Assembly: GCF_003105115.1 (NCBI RefSeq)
Contig: NZ_QETH01000032.1
Coordinates: forward strand, 1 to 48,909
DNA: 48,909 nt
Direction of reading: 5' to 3'
Source: Flavobacterium sp. HTF
Lineage (GTDB): Bacteria; Bacteroidota; Bacteroidia; Flavobacteriales; Flavobacteriaceae
Part shown: in pieces, positions 17,064 through 26,060 of the stretch
How the letters are laid out: each line of letters begins with the position of its first letter
Position numbering within the stretch: position 1 is the first letter of the stretch
Made by a program: the position numbers and the translations under genes
The notes under the pieces: model-generated
The model's database searches: none
Seen by the model: only the letters and a program-made list of their open reading frames with translations
What the model was told of the DNA's origin: nothing

Positions 17064-17598
17064 TGCTTTAAACTGATAATAAACACATTACAGACAAGAA
17101 TAATTTTATTTTCTGAAAAATTATTTTTTAAAGTTTATCTTACTAATCTTTCTTTCAGGAAATGTTAATTGTGTGAAAGATTCAAAAATTTCAATTTTTA
17201 CTCCTTTTTTTAGTTGTGTTAAAAAACAAATTATACAAAAACTTAAACCGGCTGGTTTGCTTTTTAATTAAAAAATTAGGGACGTTTTATAAAACTACTG
17301 GAAATACCGTGCTTATAACGACATATCTAATTTATTTTCAACATATTAAAACCAAAAATACTCAACAAATACTATAGTTTTAGTTTGACAAATAGTGAAA
17401 TATAAGTTAAAGAGAAAGCTAAGGGATAGTCAGGAATTTAAAAAACAATTACTAATTCAATATTTTTAATGTTAAAAAATAATTGTAAAATCATTATTCT
17501 AAAAAAATATTTAAAAAACTTCAAAGCAAGATTAGGTAATTCAAATCTAATTCATTTTATTTGGCGAAAATTAACCCCCATATAAATTTAATTATTAG
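17064..17598. other. Long AT-rich gap upstream of lpxD
   Basis: About 535 bases show no convincing gene, no tRNA and no riboswitch that I can recognise. There is no exact TANNTTTG box close to lpxD. It may hold the lpxD leader or an unrecognised small RNA. Confidence 0.4.
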
Positions 17599-18597
17599 AT
17601 GAAATCCTATTCAATTCAAGAAATTAACGAAGTTATAAATGGTGAAATTTACGGCAGTACTTCTCACAGTATAACAGCTACAGAACAATTAGAAAAAGCA
17701 ACAACTTCTGAAATTTCTTTTATAGGAAATAAAAAATATGAAAAATTATGGGAAGCCTCAAAAGCTGCAGTAGCAGTTGTTAATGAAGACATTTCTATTG
17801 AGCCGGGCGACAACCGTGCTTTTATTAAGGTAAAAAATGCTGATTTGGCAATGTCACAGATTTTAGCACTTTTTGCTCCTCCTACTCCTGTATTTCATAA
17901 TGAAATTCACAGAACAGCCGTTATAGATGATACGGCTATTATTGGAGAAGGAAGCAGGATTGGTGCAGGTTGTTATATTGGTCCAAAAGTAGAAATTGCT
18001 GCAAACGTTACTATTTATCCAAATGTTACCATTTTAGACGAATGTACTATCGGAAAAAATACCATAATCTGGTCTGGAGCCGTAGTACGTGAGCGTTGTC
18101 ATATTGGCAGCGATTGCATCATTCACCCAAATGCAACAATTGGAGCTGATGGTTTTGGTTTCCGTCCTTGTAAAGAAAAAGGTTTGGTGAAAATTCCACA
18201 AATTGGGAATGTAGTTATTGGCAACGGAGTTGAAATTGGAGCAAATACTTGTGTAGACCGAGGTAAATTTAGTTCAACTGTTTTAGGAGACGGCTGTAAA
18301 ATTGATAATCTGGTTCAGATTGGGCATAATAGTAAATTAGGTAAATTTTGTATTATGGCCGGAAACAGCGGTTTAGCTGGTTCTGTGACCTTAGGAAACG
18401 GAGTTATTATTGGAGGAAGTGCCTCAATAAAAGACCATACTACAATTGGAGACGGCGCTGTTGTCGGAGCCGGGTCCGGAGTTGTTGGTGACATCCCTGC
18501 AGGAAAAACAATGTTGGGTTATCCTGCGGTAGAAGCCCGAGATGCTCTAAAACAATGGGCAATACTAAAAAGATTAGTTTGCGATTCTAAAAAATAA
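17599..18597 (+). CDS. lpxD: UDP-3-O-acylglucosamine N-acyltransferase
   Basis: Protein of 332 aa that adds the second 3-hydroxyacyl chain in lipid A synthesis, using acyl-ACP, on the cytoplasmic side. The N-terminal uridine-binding domain (1-100) has EISFIGNKKYEKLW; the left-handed beta-helix of hexapeptide repeats follows (GEGSRIGAGCYIGPKVEIAA and onward). The motif IGADGFGFRPC and the catalytic histidine in DNLVQIGHNSKLG match the family. Lipid A genes lpxA and lpxC/fabZ are not adjacent, so this copy is solitary. Flavobacteria, as I recall, may have two LpxD paralogues; this could be the one outside the main cluster. The terminator follows at 18623. Confidence 0.92.
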   Translation: MKSYSIQEINEVINGEIYGSTSHSITATEQLEKATTSEISFIGNKKYEKLWEASKAAVAVVNEDISIEPGDNRAFIKVKNADLAMSQILALFAPPTPVFHNEIHRTAVIDDTAIIGEGSRIGAGCYIGPKVEIAANVTIYPNVTILDECTIGKNTIIWSGAVVRERCHIGSDCIIHPNATIGADGFGFRPCKEKGLVKIPQIGNVVIGNGVEIGANTCVDRGKFSSTVLGDGCKIDNLVQIGHNSKLGKFCIMAGNSGLAGSVTLGNGVIIGGSASIKDHTTIGDGAVVGAGSGVVGDIPAGKTMLGYPAVEARDALKQWAILKRLVCDSKK

Positions 18598-18620
18598 GTT
18601 CAATTTTTAAAATATATCCA

Positions 18621-18650
18621 AAAACAGAAGTTCGCTTCTGTTTTTTTTTG
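18621..18650 (+). terminator. Intrinsic terminator after lpxD
   Basis: The stem AACAGAAG/CTTCTGTT has a TTCG loop and is followed by a T run. Confidence 0.88.
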
Positions 18651-18753
18651 CTTTTTAAACAAATTTTTAATTTCAAACAATTCAGTTTATCGCGTTTATT
18701 TCAATTGATTTTGTAAATTAGCACACAGTATTTTGTAAAAACATCAATTTCTT

Positions 18754-20382
18754 ATGGATTTAAACTTCAATAAAAACGAAGATCACAATAAACTATTACT
18801 TTCTGAATTAAAACAAAGATTTGCTAAAATCAAATTAGGCGGAGGCGAAAAACGTATCGCCAAACTCCACGCCGAAGGCAAAATGACAGCCCGCGAACGT
18901 ATTGATTATTTATTGGATGAAAATTCAAAAAGTATAGAAATTGGAGGATTCGTGGGAGATGGAATGTACGCAGAACACGGTGGCTGTCCTTCCGGAGGAG
19001 TTGTCGTTAAAATAGGATACATCAGAGGAAAACAATGTATTGTTGTTGCCAATGATGCTACTGTAAAAGCCGGGGCATGGTTTCCTATTACAGGAAAGAA
19101 AAACTTACGTGCACAGGAAATTGCTATGGAAAACAGATTGCCTATTATATATCTGGTAGACAGCGCAGGGGTTTATTTACCGCTTCAGGATGAAATTTTT
19201 CCGGACAAAGAACATTTTGGACGTATTTTTAGAAATAATGCCCAAATGAGCAGCATGGGGATTACTCAGATCGCTGCCGTAATGGGGAGTTGTGTTGCCG
19301 GTGGTGCTTATCTCCCAATTATGAGCGACGAAGCTCTGATTGTAGATAAAACCGGAAGTATATTTCTCGCCGGAAGTTATCTGGTAAAAGCCGCTATAGG
19401 TGAAACTATTGACAATGAAACTCTTGGAGGTGCAACAACACATTGCGAAATTTCGGGAGTAACGGATTATAAAGCAAAGAACGATGCAGATGCTTTAGAC
19501 AAAATAAAAAATATTGTAGATAAAATTGGTGATTTTGATAAAGCCGGATACAGCAGAATCAAAGCTGAAAAACCTGCCCTTGATCCAAAAGATATTTACG
19601 GAATACTACCAAAAGCCAGAAATGAACAATATGATATGATGGAAATCATTAATCGTTTGGTCGATAATTCTGAATTTGAGGCTTATAAAGATGGCTACGG
19701 ACAATCATTAATTACGGGATACGCCAGAATAGATGGCTGGGCAGTTGGTATTATAGCCAACCAAAGAAAAGTGGTAAAGACCAAAAAAGGGGAAATGCAG
19801 TTTGGAGGCGTTATATATTCTGACAGTGCTGACAAAGCAACGAGATTTATTGCCAATTGTAATCAAAAGAAAATCCCGTTAGTTTTTTTACAGGACGTTA
19901 CCGGATTTATGGTCGGTTCAAAATCAGAACATGGCGGAATTATTAAGGACGGTGCCAAAATGGTAAATGCCGTGAGTAATTCGGTTGTACCAAAATTTAC
20001 TGTAATCGTAGGAAACTCATATGGTGCCGGAAATTATGCAATGTGCGGAAAAGCGTATGATCCAAGGTTAATCTTTGCCTGGCCAAGTGCTGAACTAGCC
20101 GTTATGGGTGGTACTCAGGCAGCAAAAGTACTGGCTCAAATTGAGGCTTCTTCGCTTAAAGCGAAAGGAGAAATTGTAGATGAAGCCAAAGAAGCTGAAT
20201 TGTTCAATAAAATCAAGGCACGTTACGACGAGCAGACTTCTCCCTATTATGCTGCCTCAAGGTTATGGACAGACGCTATTATTGATCCTGTAGAAACCCG
20301 TACCTGGATTTCAATGGGAATAGAAGCTGCTAACCATGCTCCAATCCTAAAGCCTTTTAATTTAGGAGTGATTCAGGTTTAG
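18754..20382 (+). CDS. Acyl-CoA carboxylase beta subunit, methylcrotonyl-CoA carboxylase type
   Basis: Protein of 542 aa, carboxyltransferase subunit of a biotin-dependent acyl-CoA carboxylase. It has the two crotonase-like halves. In the N-half, QDEIFPDKEHFGRIFRNNAQ and MGSCVAGGAYLPIMSDEAL resemble the beta chain of methylcrotonyl-CoA carboxylase; GGATTHCEISGVTDYKA is the following signature. In the C-half, FLQDVTGFMVGSKSEHGGII and GNSYGAGNYAMCGKAYDPR form the second oxyanion site. The biotin carboxylase/BCCP partner is not next to it, so the substrate (methylcrotonyl-, propionyl- or another acyl-CoA) cannot be fixed by context. It probably works in leucine or branched acyl breakdown. Confidence 0.88.
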   Translation: MDLNFNKNEDHNKLLLSELKQRFAKIKLGGGEKRIAKLHAEGKMTARERIDYLLDENSKSIEIGGFVGDGMYAEHGGCPSGGVVVKIGYIRGKQCIVVANDATVKAGAWFPITGKKNLRAQEIAMENRLPIIYLVDSAGVYLPLQDEIFPDKEHFGRIFRNNAQMSSMGITQIAAVMGSCVAGGAYLPIMSDEALIVDKTGSIFLAGSYLVKAAIGETIDNETLGGATTHCEISGVTDYKAKNDADALDKIKNIVDKIGDFDKAGYSRIKAEKPALDPKDIYGILPKARNEQYDMMEIINRLVDNSEFEAYKDGYGQSLITGYARIDGWAVGIIANQRKVVKTKKGEMQFGGVIYSDSADKATRFIANCNQKKIPLVFLQDVTGFMVGSKSEHGGIIKDGAKMVNAVSNSVVPKFTVIVGNSYGAGNYAMCGKAYDPRLIFAWPSAELAVMGGTQAAKVLAQIEASSLKAKGEIVDEAKEAELFNKIKARYDEQTSPYYAASRLWTDAIIDPVETRTWISMGIEAANHAPILKPFNLGVIQV

Positions 20383-20501
20383 GTAATGAATTCTTAAAAA
20401 TCAATTAAATAAAAACAAAAAACTTATTTTCAGGCACTTACAAATGATTATCTGATTAAAAATTAGTAACTTAGTATGTAATTTTTAATCACGTAAATAT
20501 C

Positions 20502-20924
20502 ATGGAAAATGTAAAAAGTTTAAATAAATGGGCAAATGCGCACACTTATTTACCAGTAGACTTGGTACGTATTGTATTAGGCGTTTTTTTATTTATGAAA
20601 GGTGTTTATTTTGTAACCAATGCGCAATATCTGCATGATTTAATTTCACCAATTGATCAATTTGGAGGCGGAATGTTTTTATTACATTACATTGCCCCGG
20701 CCCATATGATTGGTGGAATTATGATTTTCTTTGGATTACTTACCCGCTGGGCCATCGCAGCACAATTGCCAATATTATTTGGAGCTGTTCTGGTAAACTC
20801 AATGGGACATATGCATTCTGAAAGCTTAATCTTAGCAATTGTCGTTTTATTGGTTTGTGTTTTCTTTTTATTTTACGGAGGAGGAAAACATTCAGCTGAT
20901 TACTATTTCAAAATGCAACAATAA
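20502..20924 (+). CDS. DoxX family membrane protein
   Basis: Protein of 140 aa with four predicted membrane helices (about 18-40, 63-85, 86-106, 110-130) and the DoxX-type opening PVDLVRIVLGVFLFMKGVYFV. Family members are found with quinol oxidases or sulfur oxidation and, in some bacteria, with redox defence complexes, but most have no proven function. It lies between the carboxylase gene and two unrecognised small genes. A perfect 11-bp stem follows the stop. The C-terminus (FYGGGKHSADYYFKMQQ) is soluble. Confidence 0.82.
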   Translation: MENVKSLNKWANAHTYLPVDLVRIVLGVFLFMKGVYFVTNAQYLHDLISPIDQFGGGMFLLHYIAPAHMIGGIMIFFGLLTRWAIAAQLPILFGAVLVNSMGHMHSESLILAIVVLLVCVFFLFYGGGKHSADYYFKMQQ

Positions 20925-20929
20925 TATTG

Positions 20930-20969
20930 TTTTATCCTCAGGAGTATTAAAAAACTATTGAGGATAAAA
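20930..20969 (+). terminator. Hairpin after the DoxX gene
   Basis: An 11-bp perfect stem, TTTTATCCTCA/TGAGGATAAAA, has an 18-base loop. No T run follows, so it may stabilise the 3' end rather than terminate. Confidence 0.5.
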
Positions 20970-21045
20970 TAATAACGTCCTTTCAAAGCGTTAATTAATT
21001 CTATAAAATTTCTTTAATTGTGTTTTATGAATTAAATTCGCCACC

Positions 21046-21393
21046 ATGAACCGGATTCGTAAAACCGTTATTTTTATTTCATTTTTGGTTATAGCTTTCT
21101 TCGCTGCTCAGGCGAACAGCACTTCTATTGAAAAAACCGAAAATACAAAAACGGATACCAATTTATCTGTAGAGATACCGGATTCATTATCTTTTATACA
21201 ACCTCAGGCCAGCTATCACTTTGTTGGAAATATAAAAACGAACTATCCGGCTTTAGCCAAATGGTTTGATTCTATACTGATGATTATTCCGGCTCATGAA
21301 GCTGTAAAATCAGTCTCAAACTTCAACAATCAACATTTAGGTCAGAGCACAAGACTATCGCTCCTCCTGTACCCCTTCCATTATTTTTGGTAA
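21046..21393 (+). CDS. Small predicted secreted protein of unknown function
   Basis: Protein of 115 aa. Residues 1-25 form a signal peptide (basic MNRIRK, a hydrophobic run, then AAQANS), so export is likely. The mature part of about 90 aa has a polar, Thr/Glu-rich start, then a segment PALAKWFDSILMIIPAH and an aromatic C-terminus (LLLYPFHYFW) that could pack a beta strand or membrane contact. I recognise no family. There is no cysteine in the mature part. It sits 121 bases after DoxX and 104 bases before another unrecognised gene. Coding status rests on the signal peptide and the codon pattern. Confidence 0.6.
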   Translation: MNRIRKTVIFISFLVIAFFAAQANSTSIEKTENTKTDTNLSVEIPDSLSFIQPQASYHFVGNIKTNYPALAKWFDSILMIIPAHEAVKSVSNFNNQHLGQSTRLSLLLYPFHYFW

Positions 21394-21497
21394 TTATTTT
21401 TTTGAAATTTAGTTAGAAGAAATTCTTCTTCTCAAGGAATTAAACCGTTTTCATCTGAAAACCGTTTGATATTTCATAAAATTAATTTTAAAATAAA

Positions 21498-21974
21498 ATG
21501 GATACAAGTGTAACTATAATTGGTATTGTGATTGCGATCATAGTAGCCATCCCGGTATATTTTTCTGCAAGGACAAATGCAGTCAACAAATCAAGAATTC
21601 TGAACATTAAAAAGAGATTCAATCCTTCACATCCCGAAAATTTTGATTTAACCGAATCTCAAAGCAATAAAACACTCACAATTGATCAGAAAAATAAAAA
21701 ATTTATTCTGATGAATTTTAATCCAAATCAACAGGAATCCATTTTTGTAGATTTAGATACGATACTATCCTGTAAACTAATCCCGACAACAGATTCACAT
21801 TCTGACACTATTGTAAAGATTGATTTTGAATTTCAGGAAAAAGATACATCAAAAAAAATCATTATTCCTTTTTATGATTTTGATGATGACCGCATCAAAC
21901 AAATAAGTGTCTATCAGGATCATATGTTTGCAAAAAAATGGCTTAAAATCCTTCAGGATTCTATTTCTCGTTAG
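21498..21974 (+). CDS. Membrane-anchored protein of unknown function
   Basis: Protein of 158 aa. One N-terminal membrane helix (about 5-24, VTIIGIVIAIIVAIPVYFSA) anchors a soluble domain of about 130 aa. The soluble part alternates beta strands with charged loops: KTLTIDQKNKKFILMNF, ESIFVDLDTILSCKLI, IVKIDFEFQEKD and KIIIPFYDFDDDRIKQISVY. This resembles a small PH-like or lipid-interaction sandwich, but that is only a shape impression. The strong terminator at 21993 follows. The hemN operator and promoter lie directly downstream, so this gene is outside that unit. Confidence 0.65.
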   Translation: MDTSVTIIGIVIAIIVAIPVYFSARTNAVNKSRILNIKKRFNPSHPENFDLTESQSNKTLTIDQKNKKFILMNFNPNQQESIFVDLDTILSCKLIPTTDSHSDTIVKIDFEFQEKDTSKKIIIPFYDFDDDRIKQISVYQDHMFAKKWLKILQDSISR

Positions 21975-21987
21975 TTATTTAATTCAC

Positions 21988-22020
21988 AAAAAAGAGGCTC
22001 AGACTGAGCCTCTTTTTTTT
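21988..22020 (+). terminator. Strong intrinsic terminator ahead of the hemN promoter
   Basis: The stem AGAGGCTCA/TGAGCCTCT has a three-base loop, with A and T runs on the two sides. It isolates hemN from the upstream gene. Confidence 0.9.
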
Positions 22021-22029
22021 ATTTCATAC

Positions 22030-22043
22030 ATGACATTTGTCAT
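22030..22043. promoter_or_regulatory. Fnr-type operator upstream of hemN
   Basis: ATGACATTTGTCAT is a perfect 6-2-6 palindrome of the form TGA-N6-TCA, the half-site spacing of FNR boxes. It lies exactly 22 bases from the -7 box, as at the two cco sites. Confidence 0.75.
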
Positions 22044-22065
22044 TTTATCCCTGAAGGGCTTATTT

Positions 22066-22073
22066 TAATTTTG
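22066..22073 (+). promoter_or_regulatory. -7 box of hemN
   Basis: TAATTTTG matches TANNTTTG. It overlaps the region just before an in-frame ATG at 22074, so that codon would be at or before the transcript start; the ATG at 22095 is therefore the likely initiator. Confidence 0.7.
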
Positions 22074-22094
22074 ATGAAAACTAAATCCGTCTTT

Positions 22095-23459
22095 ATGAAA
22101 ATTTCGCTAACTCAGAAATATAATGTTCCTGGCCCAAGATACACCAGTTATCCAACAGTCCCTTATTGGAACGAAGCAGCTTTTACTACAGAAAAATGGG
22201 AATCCTCATTTCAAAAAGCATTTTCAGAAAGCAATTCTCAAAACGGTATCAGTTTATACATTCATTTGCCGTTTTGCGAAAGTATGTGCACTTTTTGTGG
22301 CTGCAACAAGCGTATTACAAAAAATCATTCCGTAGAAGAAACTTATATAAAAGCACTTCTGAAAGAATGGAGTTTGTATTGTAGATTACTCCCTGAAAAA
22401 CCAAGTATAAAAGAAATACATCTGGGCGGCGGAACACCCACTTTTTTTTCTGTAAAGAATTTGGAACATCTAATAAATGGCATTTTTAGCTATGCTAATA
22501 AAGCCTGTGATTATGAATTTAGTTTTGAAGGCCATCCAAACAATACAACTTACGAACAGCTTAAAAAATTATATGACTTAGGCTTTCGTCGCGTAAGTTT
22601 TGGTGTTCAGGATTATTCAGAAAAAGTACAGAAAGCCATTAATAGAATTCAGCCTTTCCATAATGTTGCAAAAGTAACTTTTTGGGCAAAAGAAATCGGC
22701 TATACTTCTATCGGACACGATATTATCTTTGGATTGCCTTATCAGACTATTGAAGATGTTGTAGATACTATCGAAAAAACAAATTCTCTAAAACCAGACA
22801 GGCTTGCATTTTACAGCTATGCGCATGTTCCGTGGATAAAAGGAAACGGACAGCGCGGTTTTAATGAAGAGAACCTCCCTAAAGATGCCGAAAAAAGAAA
22901 GTTATACGAGATAGGAAAAAAATTGCTCTCTCAAAATGGCTATCACGAAATCGGAATGGATCATTTTGCTTTATCTTCAGACAGCTTATATAAATCTGCC
23001 TACAATAAAAAAATGCATCGAAATTTTATGGGTTACAGCTCTTCAAAAACACAACTAATGATTGGCTTAGGCGTTTCGTCTATTAGCGACAGTTGGTATG
23101 CTTTTGCTCAAAACACCAAAAACCTTGAAGATTATTATCAATTATTAGAATGGGATAAACTACCTGTTATAAAAGGTCATATTTTGGATGAAGAAGATCT
23201 TATCATTAGAAAACACATTCTTAACTTAACATGCCAGCTCGAAACTTCCTGGAATGACAGCACTCTTTATTTTAAAGAGATTGAAGATGTTTTAGAAAAT
23301 TTAAAAGAAATAGAAAAAGACGGTTTAATTATAATAGAAAAAGATAATCTCAGAATAACTGAAGCAGGAAGACCTTTTGTCCGTAATATTTGTATGGCCT
23401 TCGATTTACATCTAAAAAGAAAATCACCGGAAACAAACTTGTTTTCGATGACTGTTTAA
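22095..23459 (+). CDS. hemN: Oxygen-independent coproporphyrinogen III oxidase
   Basis: Protein of 454 aa, a radical SAM enzyme that makes protoporphyrinogen IX without O2. The family N-terminus KYNVPGPRYTSYPTVPYW is followed by the iron-sulfur motif CESMCTFCGC (Cys61, Cys65, Cys68). GGGTPTFF, SFEGHPNNTT, RVSFGVQDYSEKVQKAINRIQ and the HemN C-terminal domain are present, so it is true HemN rather than the look-alike HemW. ATG 22095 is preferred to 22074 because the -7 box occupies 22066-22073. Regulation is predicted by a class II Fnr site, which fits a need for heme under low O2. It is convergent with the cco operon, with two bases between stop codons. Confidence 0.95.
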   Translation: MKISLTQKYNVPGPRYTSYPTVPYWNEAAFTTEKWESSFQKAFSESNSQNGISLYIHLPFCESMCTFCGCNKRITKNHSVEETYIKALLKEWSLYCRLLPEKPSIKEIHLGGGTPTFFSVKNLEHLINGIFSYANKACDYEFSFEGHPNNTTYEQLKKLYDLGFRRVSFGVQDYSEKVQKAINRIQPFHNVAKVTFWAKEIGYTSIGHDIIFGLPYQTIEDVVDTIEKTNSLKPDRLAFYSYAHVPWIKGNGQRGFNEENLPKDAEKRKLYEIGKKLLSQNGYHEIGMDHFALSSDSLYKSAYNKKMHRNFMGYSSSKTQLMIGLGVSSISDSWYAFAQNTKNLEDYYQLLEWDKLPVIKGHILDEEDLIIRKHILNLTCQLETSWNDSTLYFKEIEDVLENLKEIEKDGLIIIEKDNLRITEAGRPFVRNICMAFDLHLKRKSPETNLFSMTV

Positions 23460-23461
23460 TT

Positions 23462-24163
23462 TTAATGACAATTAGGAGCTGCCTGGACAAACAAACTCAT
23501 GTTTGAAGGTGAAATGTAGGGAATGCCTAAACCTAGGCCTCTAAGAATAAACAAAACCCCAATAATCACTGCTGCATAAGGAATTGCTTTTTGGATTTTA
23601 TTTCTAAAAGGCATTTTTATTAATGAATTTACGTAAACGACAATTGTCATTAATGGTAAAGTTCCTAATCCGAATAAAAACATATATACTATTCCAAGAC
23701 CGGCACTCTGCATGGCGATTGCACCAAACAAAGCCATATATACCATTCCGCACGGTAAAAACCCGTTGAGCAGGCCAATCGTAAAAATAGATTTGTAGCT
23801 TTTATTTTTAAACTGATTTCCAAGACTCGATTTAACTTTAGAAATAATTTTATAAACCGGTTTTGAAAAATTATACTTTGCAAATGTTTTCTCCGGAACC
23901 ACAGCAACAAATATCATTGCAACACCAATAAATATTGACATATTTTGCTGTATTCCAGCAAGAAAAAAACCTCTTCCTAACATTCCAAAAATCAATCCTA
24001 TTGTGCCGTAGGCAGATAACCGGCCTAAATGATAGGTTACAATCTGCATTACCTTTTTTGCCGCATTATTTCGATCAACAGGAAGCATCATGGCAATTGG
24101 TCCGCACATGCCAATGCAATGCAGACTGCTGATAAGACCTAATATTAGAGCAGAGTACAACAT
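23462..24163 (-). CDS. SafE/TauE-like (DsbD_2-type) membrane protein of the cco operon
   Basis: Protein of 233 aa with about six membrane helices. Two cysteine motifs mark the family found with cbb3 oxidases: SLHCIGMCGPIAMM near the start and GFLPCGMVYMAL in the second half. Database labels say 'sulfite exporter TauE/SafE', but the cysteines in membrane segments and the place at the end of the cco operon favour copper delivery or thiol transfer for oxidase assembly; this is inference. The start follows the fixH stop by five bases, so it is part of the same transcript. It is convergent with hemN. Confidence 0.85.
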   Translation of the reverse strand: MLYSALILGLISSLHCIGMCGPIAMMLPVDRNNAAKKVMQIVTYHLGRLSAYGTIGLIFGMLGRGFFLAGIQQNMSIFIGVAMIFVAVVPEKTFAKYNFSKPVYKIISKVKSSLGNQFKNKSYKSIFTIGLLNGFLPCGMVYMALFGAIAMQSAGLGIVYMFLFGLGTLPLMTIVVYVNSLIKMPFRNKIQKAIPYAAVIIGVLFILRGLGLGIPYISPSNMSLFVQAAPNCH

Positions 24164-24168
24164 CTTTC

Positions 24169-24621
24169 TTAATTTACATAAATCACTTCCTTAGTCAGGT
24201 ATTTTTTTCCATTATACTGCCATTCCATATTTACATCCCAACGTCCTTTTACTAATTTATTTTCCGGGATAACCAAAGATGAGTTTGTTAAAGCGATTGC
24301 TGTATTAAAATCAAACTTTTTGTTTGATGGACGATAAAGTAGAATATTCCCTTTTACTTTGTCACTTTCAAAACCTGCCGGAAAAACTATTTTCACTCCC
24401 TGATTATCTGTATAAGTAATCGAAGGCCTTTGCTGCAGATCGTGTGCGTTTTGTATACGCGCCATTTCTTCCTGAAAATGCGAATCATGTTTATAATATT
24501 CTTCTACAACCAAATCGTTGTCATATTTACTATTTGACTGCACTTCAAAAACAAAATACAATATAAAGCTCATAAACAGAGCGAAAGCAATAACAATTCC
24601 TGTTCCCCAATTGATTTTCAT
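24169..24621 (-). CDS. ccoH: FixH/CcoH family oxidase assembly protein
   Basis: Protein of 150 aa with one N-terminal membrane anchor (GTGIVIAFALFMSFILYFVF) and a periplasmic beta domain. The stretch DLVVEEYYKHDSHFQEEMARIQNA is typical of FixH. CcoH stays with the oxidase during and after assembly in the proteobacterial systems studied. It lies 11 bases after ccoG and five bases before the SafE-like gene, inside the cco operon. Length and topology match the family. Confidence 0.88.
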   Translation of the reverse strand: MKINWGTGIVIAFALFMSFILYFVFEVQSNSKYDNDLVVEEYYKHDSHFQEEMARIQNAHDLQQRPSITYTDNQGVKIVFPAGFESDKVKGNILLYRPSNKKFDFNTAIALTNSSLVIPENKLVKGRWDVNMEWQYNGKKYLTKEVIYVN

Positions 24622-24632
24622 AATCTTCTTTT

Positions 24633-26051
24633 TTAATTAAAACTTCGTGGTCCTAAAAAGTTTGTTGTAGTGGTTTCGAGAAGTTCTTTGCCATTATAAA
24701 CACCAATTTTTACTTTGGTTTTATCACTTTCCAGCAAAGCCTCATCTATTTCTATAAATAATGTTCCCTGAGAAATTCCTTCTTTGGCAACTTTAAAATG
24801 TTCTTTACCAACATTTCGTATATCACCTTTCTGATTAATTAATTCAAAATGTATATCCTGATAATCTTTCATTGTCTTATTGACAATTTTATAAGTGTAA
24901 ACATTACTTATTTTATCTCCCTTGTGCTGAAAAAGCTGTCCCGGTAAGCGTAGAACAAGAGCCTGGACATCAGATCTTAAAAATAACATCCCAACAAAAA
25001 CACTTAATAAAATAAATAAAACGGCTGAATAGCCTTTCATTTTTGCAGTAAATTTAAAAGGCTCTTTTTTCTCGATTTCATCTTCAGAAGCATATCGGAT
25101 AAGACCTTTTGGTAAGCCGACAGAATCCATTATATGATCGCATTCATCAATACAGGCAGTACAGTTTGTACATTCTAATTGGGTTCCGTTTCTAATGTCA
25201 ATACCCATTGGACATACGTGAACACACTGATTACAATCGATACAGTCTCCTTTTCCGGTTAAGGACCTGTCTTCTTTTTTATTGAATTTTGCACGGCCGG
25301 CTTCTTTTTCGCCACGAACAAAATCGTAAGCAACATTTATGGATTTATTGTCCAGAAGAACACCTTGTAAGCGACCATATGGACAAGCTATAATGCAAAC
25401 CTGCTCGCGGAACCATACAAAAATAAAATAAAAAACACCCGTAAAAATTAGTAACGAAATAAAATTACTGGCTTGAGAAATGGGTCCCTCCTCCACCATT
25501 AAAAACAATTTATCACTTCCGACTAAATAAGCTAAAAAGACATTAGCAATACCAAACGAAATCAGAAAAAATATGAACCATTTGAGCGTTCTTTTTCTTA
25601 TTTTTTCTCCATTCCATTCCTGTTTAGACAAACGCAGCTGAGAACCGCGGTCACCGTCGATCCAATATTCGATACGGCGAAAAACCATTTCTAAAAAAAT
25701 TGTCTGCGGACAAATCCACCCGCAAAAAATCCTTCCAAAAACAACTGTAAACAAAATGATAAAGACAACACCTACAAGCATTGATATCACAAAAAGATAA
25801 AAATCCTGAGGCCAGAAGGGAAAGCCAAAAATATTGAAACGACGTTCTATAATATTGAACATCATAAATTGATTTCCATTTATTTTTATAAATGGATTTA
25901 CAACTAAAATAATCAGTAATATATAACTGACTATCTTCCTGTAGTTATAAAATTTACCAGACGGTTTTTTAGGAAAAATAAATTTTCTTTTACCCCCTTC
26001 ATCAATTGTTCCGATGGTATCTCTAAATGCTTCGTCTGGTAAATTTGACAT
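24633..26051 (-). CDS. ccoG: cbb3 oxidase accessory ferredoxin-type protein CcoG
   Basis: Protein of 472 aa (FixG/RdxA family) with several membrane helices and a cytoplasmic ferredoxin domain. Cysteines form two [4Fe-4S] sites: CIDCNQCVHVCPMG and CTNCTACIDECD. An additional motif GRIFCGWICPQT near residue 110 lies next to a membrane helix and, with ACPYGRLQG, is typical of this family. CcoG reduces Cu(II) to Cu(I) for the oxidase in species tested. The C-terminal 100 aa form an Ig-like periplasmic domain. It lies nine bases after ccoP. Confidence 0.95.
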   Translation of the reverse strand: MSNLPDEAFRDTIGTIDEGGKRKFIFPKKPSGKFYNYRKIVSYILLIILVVNPFIKINGNQFMMFNIIERRFNIFGFPFWPQDFYLFVISMLVGVVFIILFTVVFGRIFCGWICPQTIFLEMVFRRIEYWIDGDRGSQLRLSKQEWNGEKIRKRTLKWFIFFLISFGIANVFLAYLVGSDKLFLMVEEGPISQASNFISLLIFTGVFYFIFVWFREQVCIIACPYGRLQGVLLDNKSINVAYDFVRGEKEAGRAKFNKKEDRSLTGKGDCIDCNQCVHVCPMGIDIRNGTQLECTNCTACIDECDHIMDSVGLPKGLIRYASEDEIEKKEPFKFTAKMKGYSAVLFILLSVFVGMLFLRSDVQALVLRLPGQLFQHKGDKISNVYTYKIVNKTMKDYQDIHFELINQKGDIRNVGKEHFKVAKEGISQGTLFIEIDEALLESDKTKVKIGVYNGKELLETTTTNFLGPRSFN

Positions 26052-26060
26052 GATATGGTA

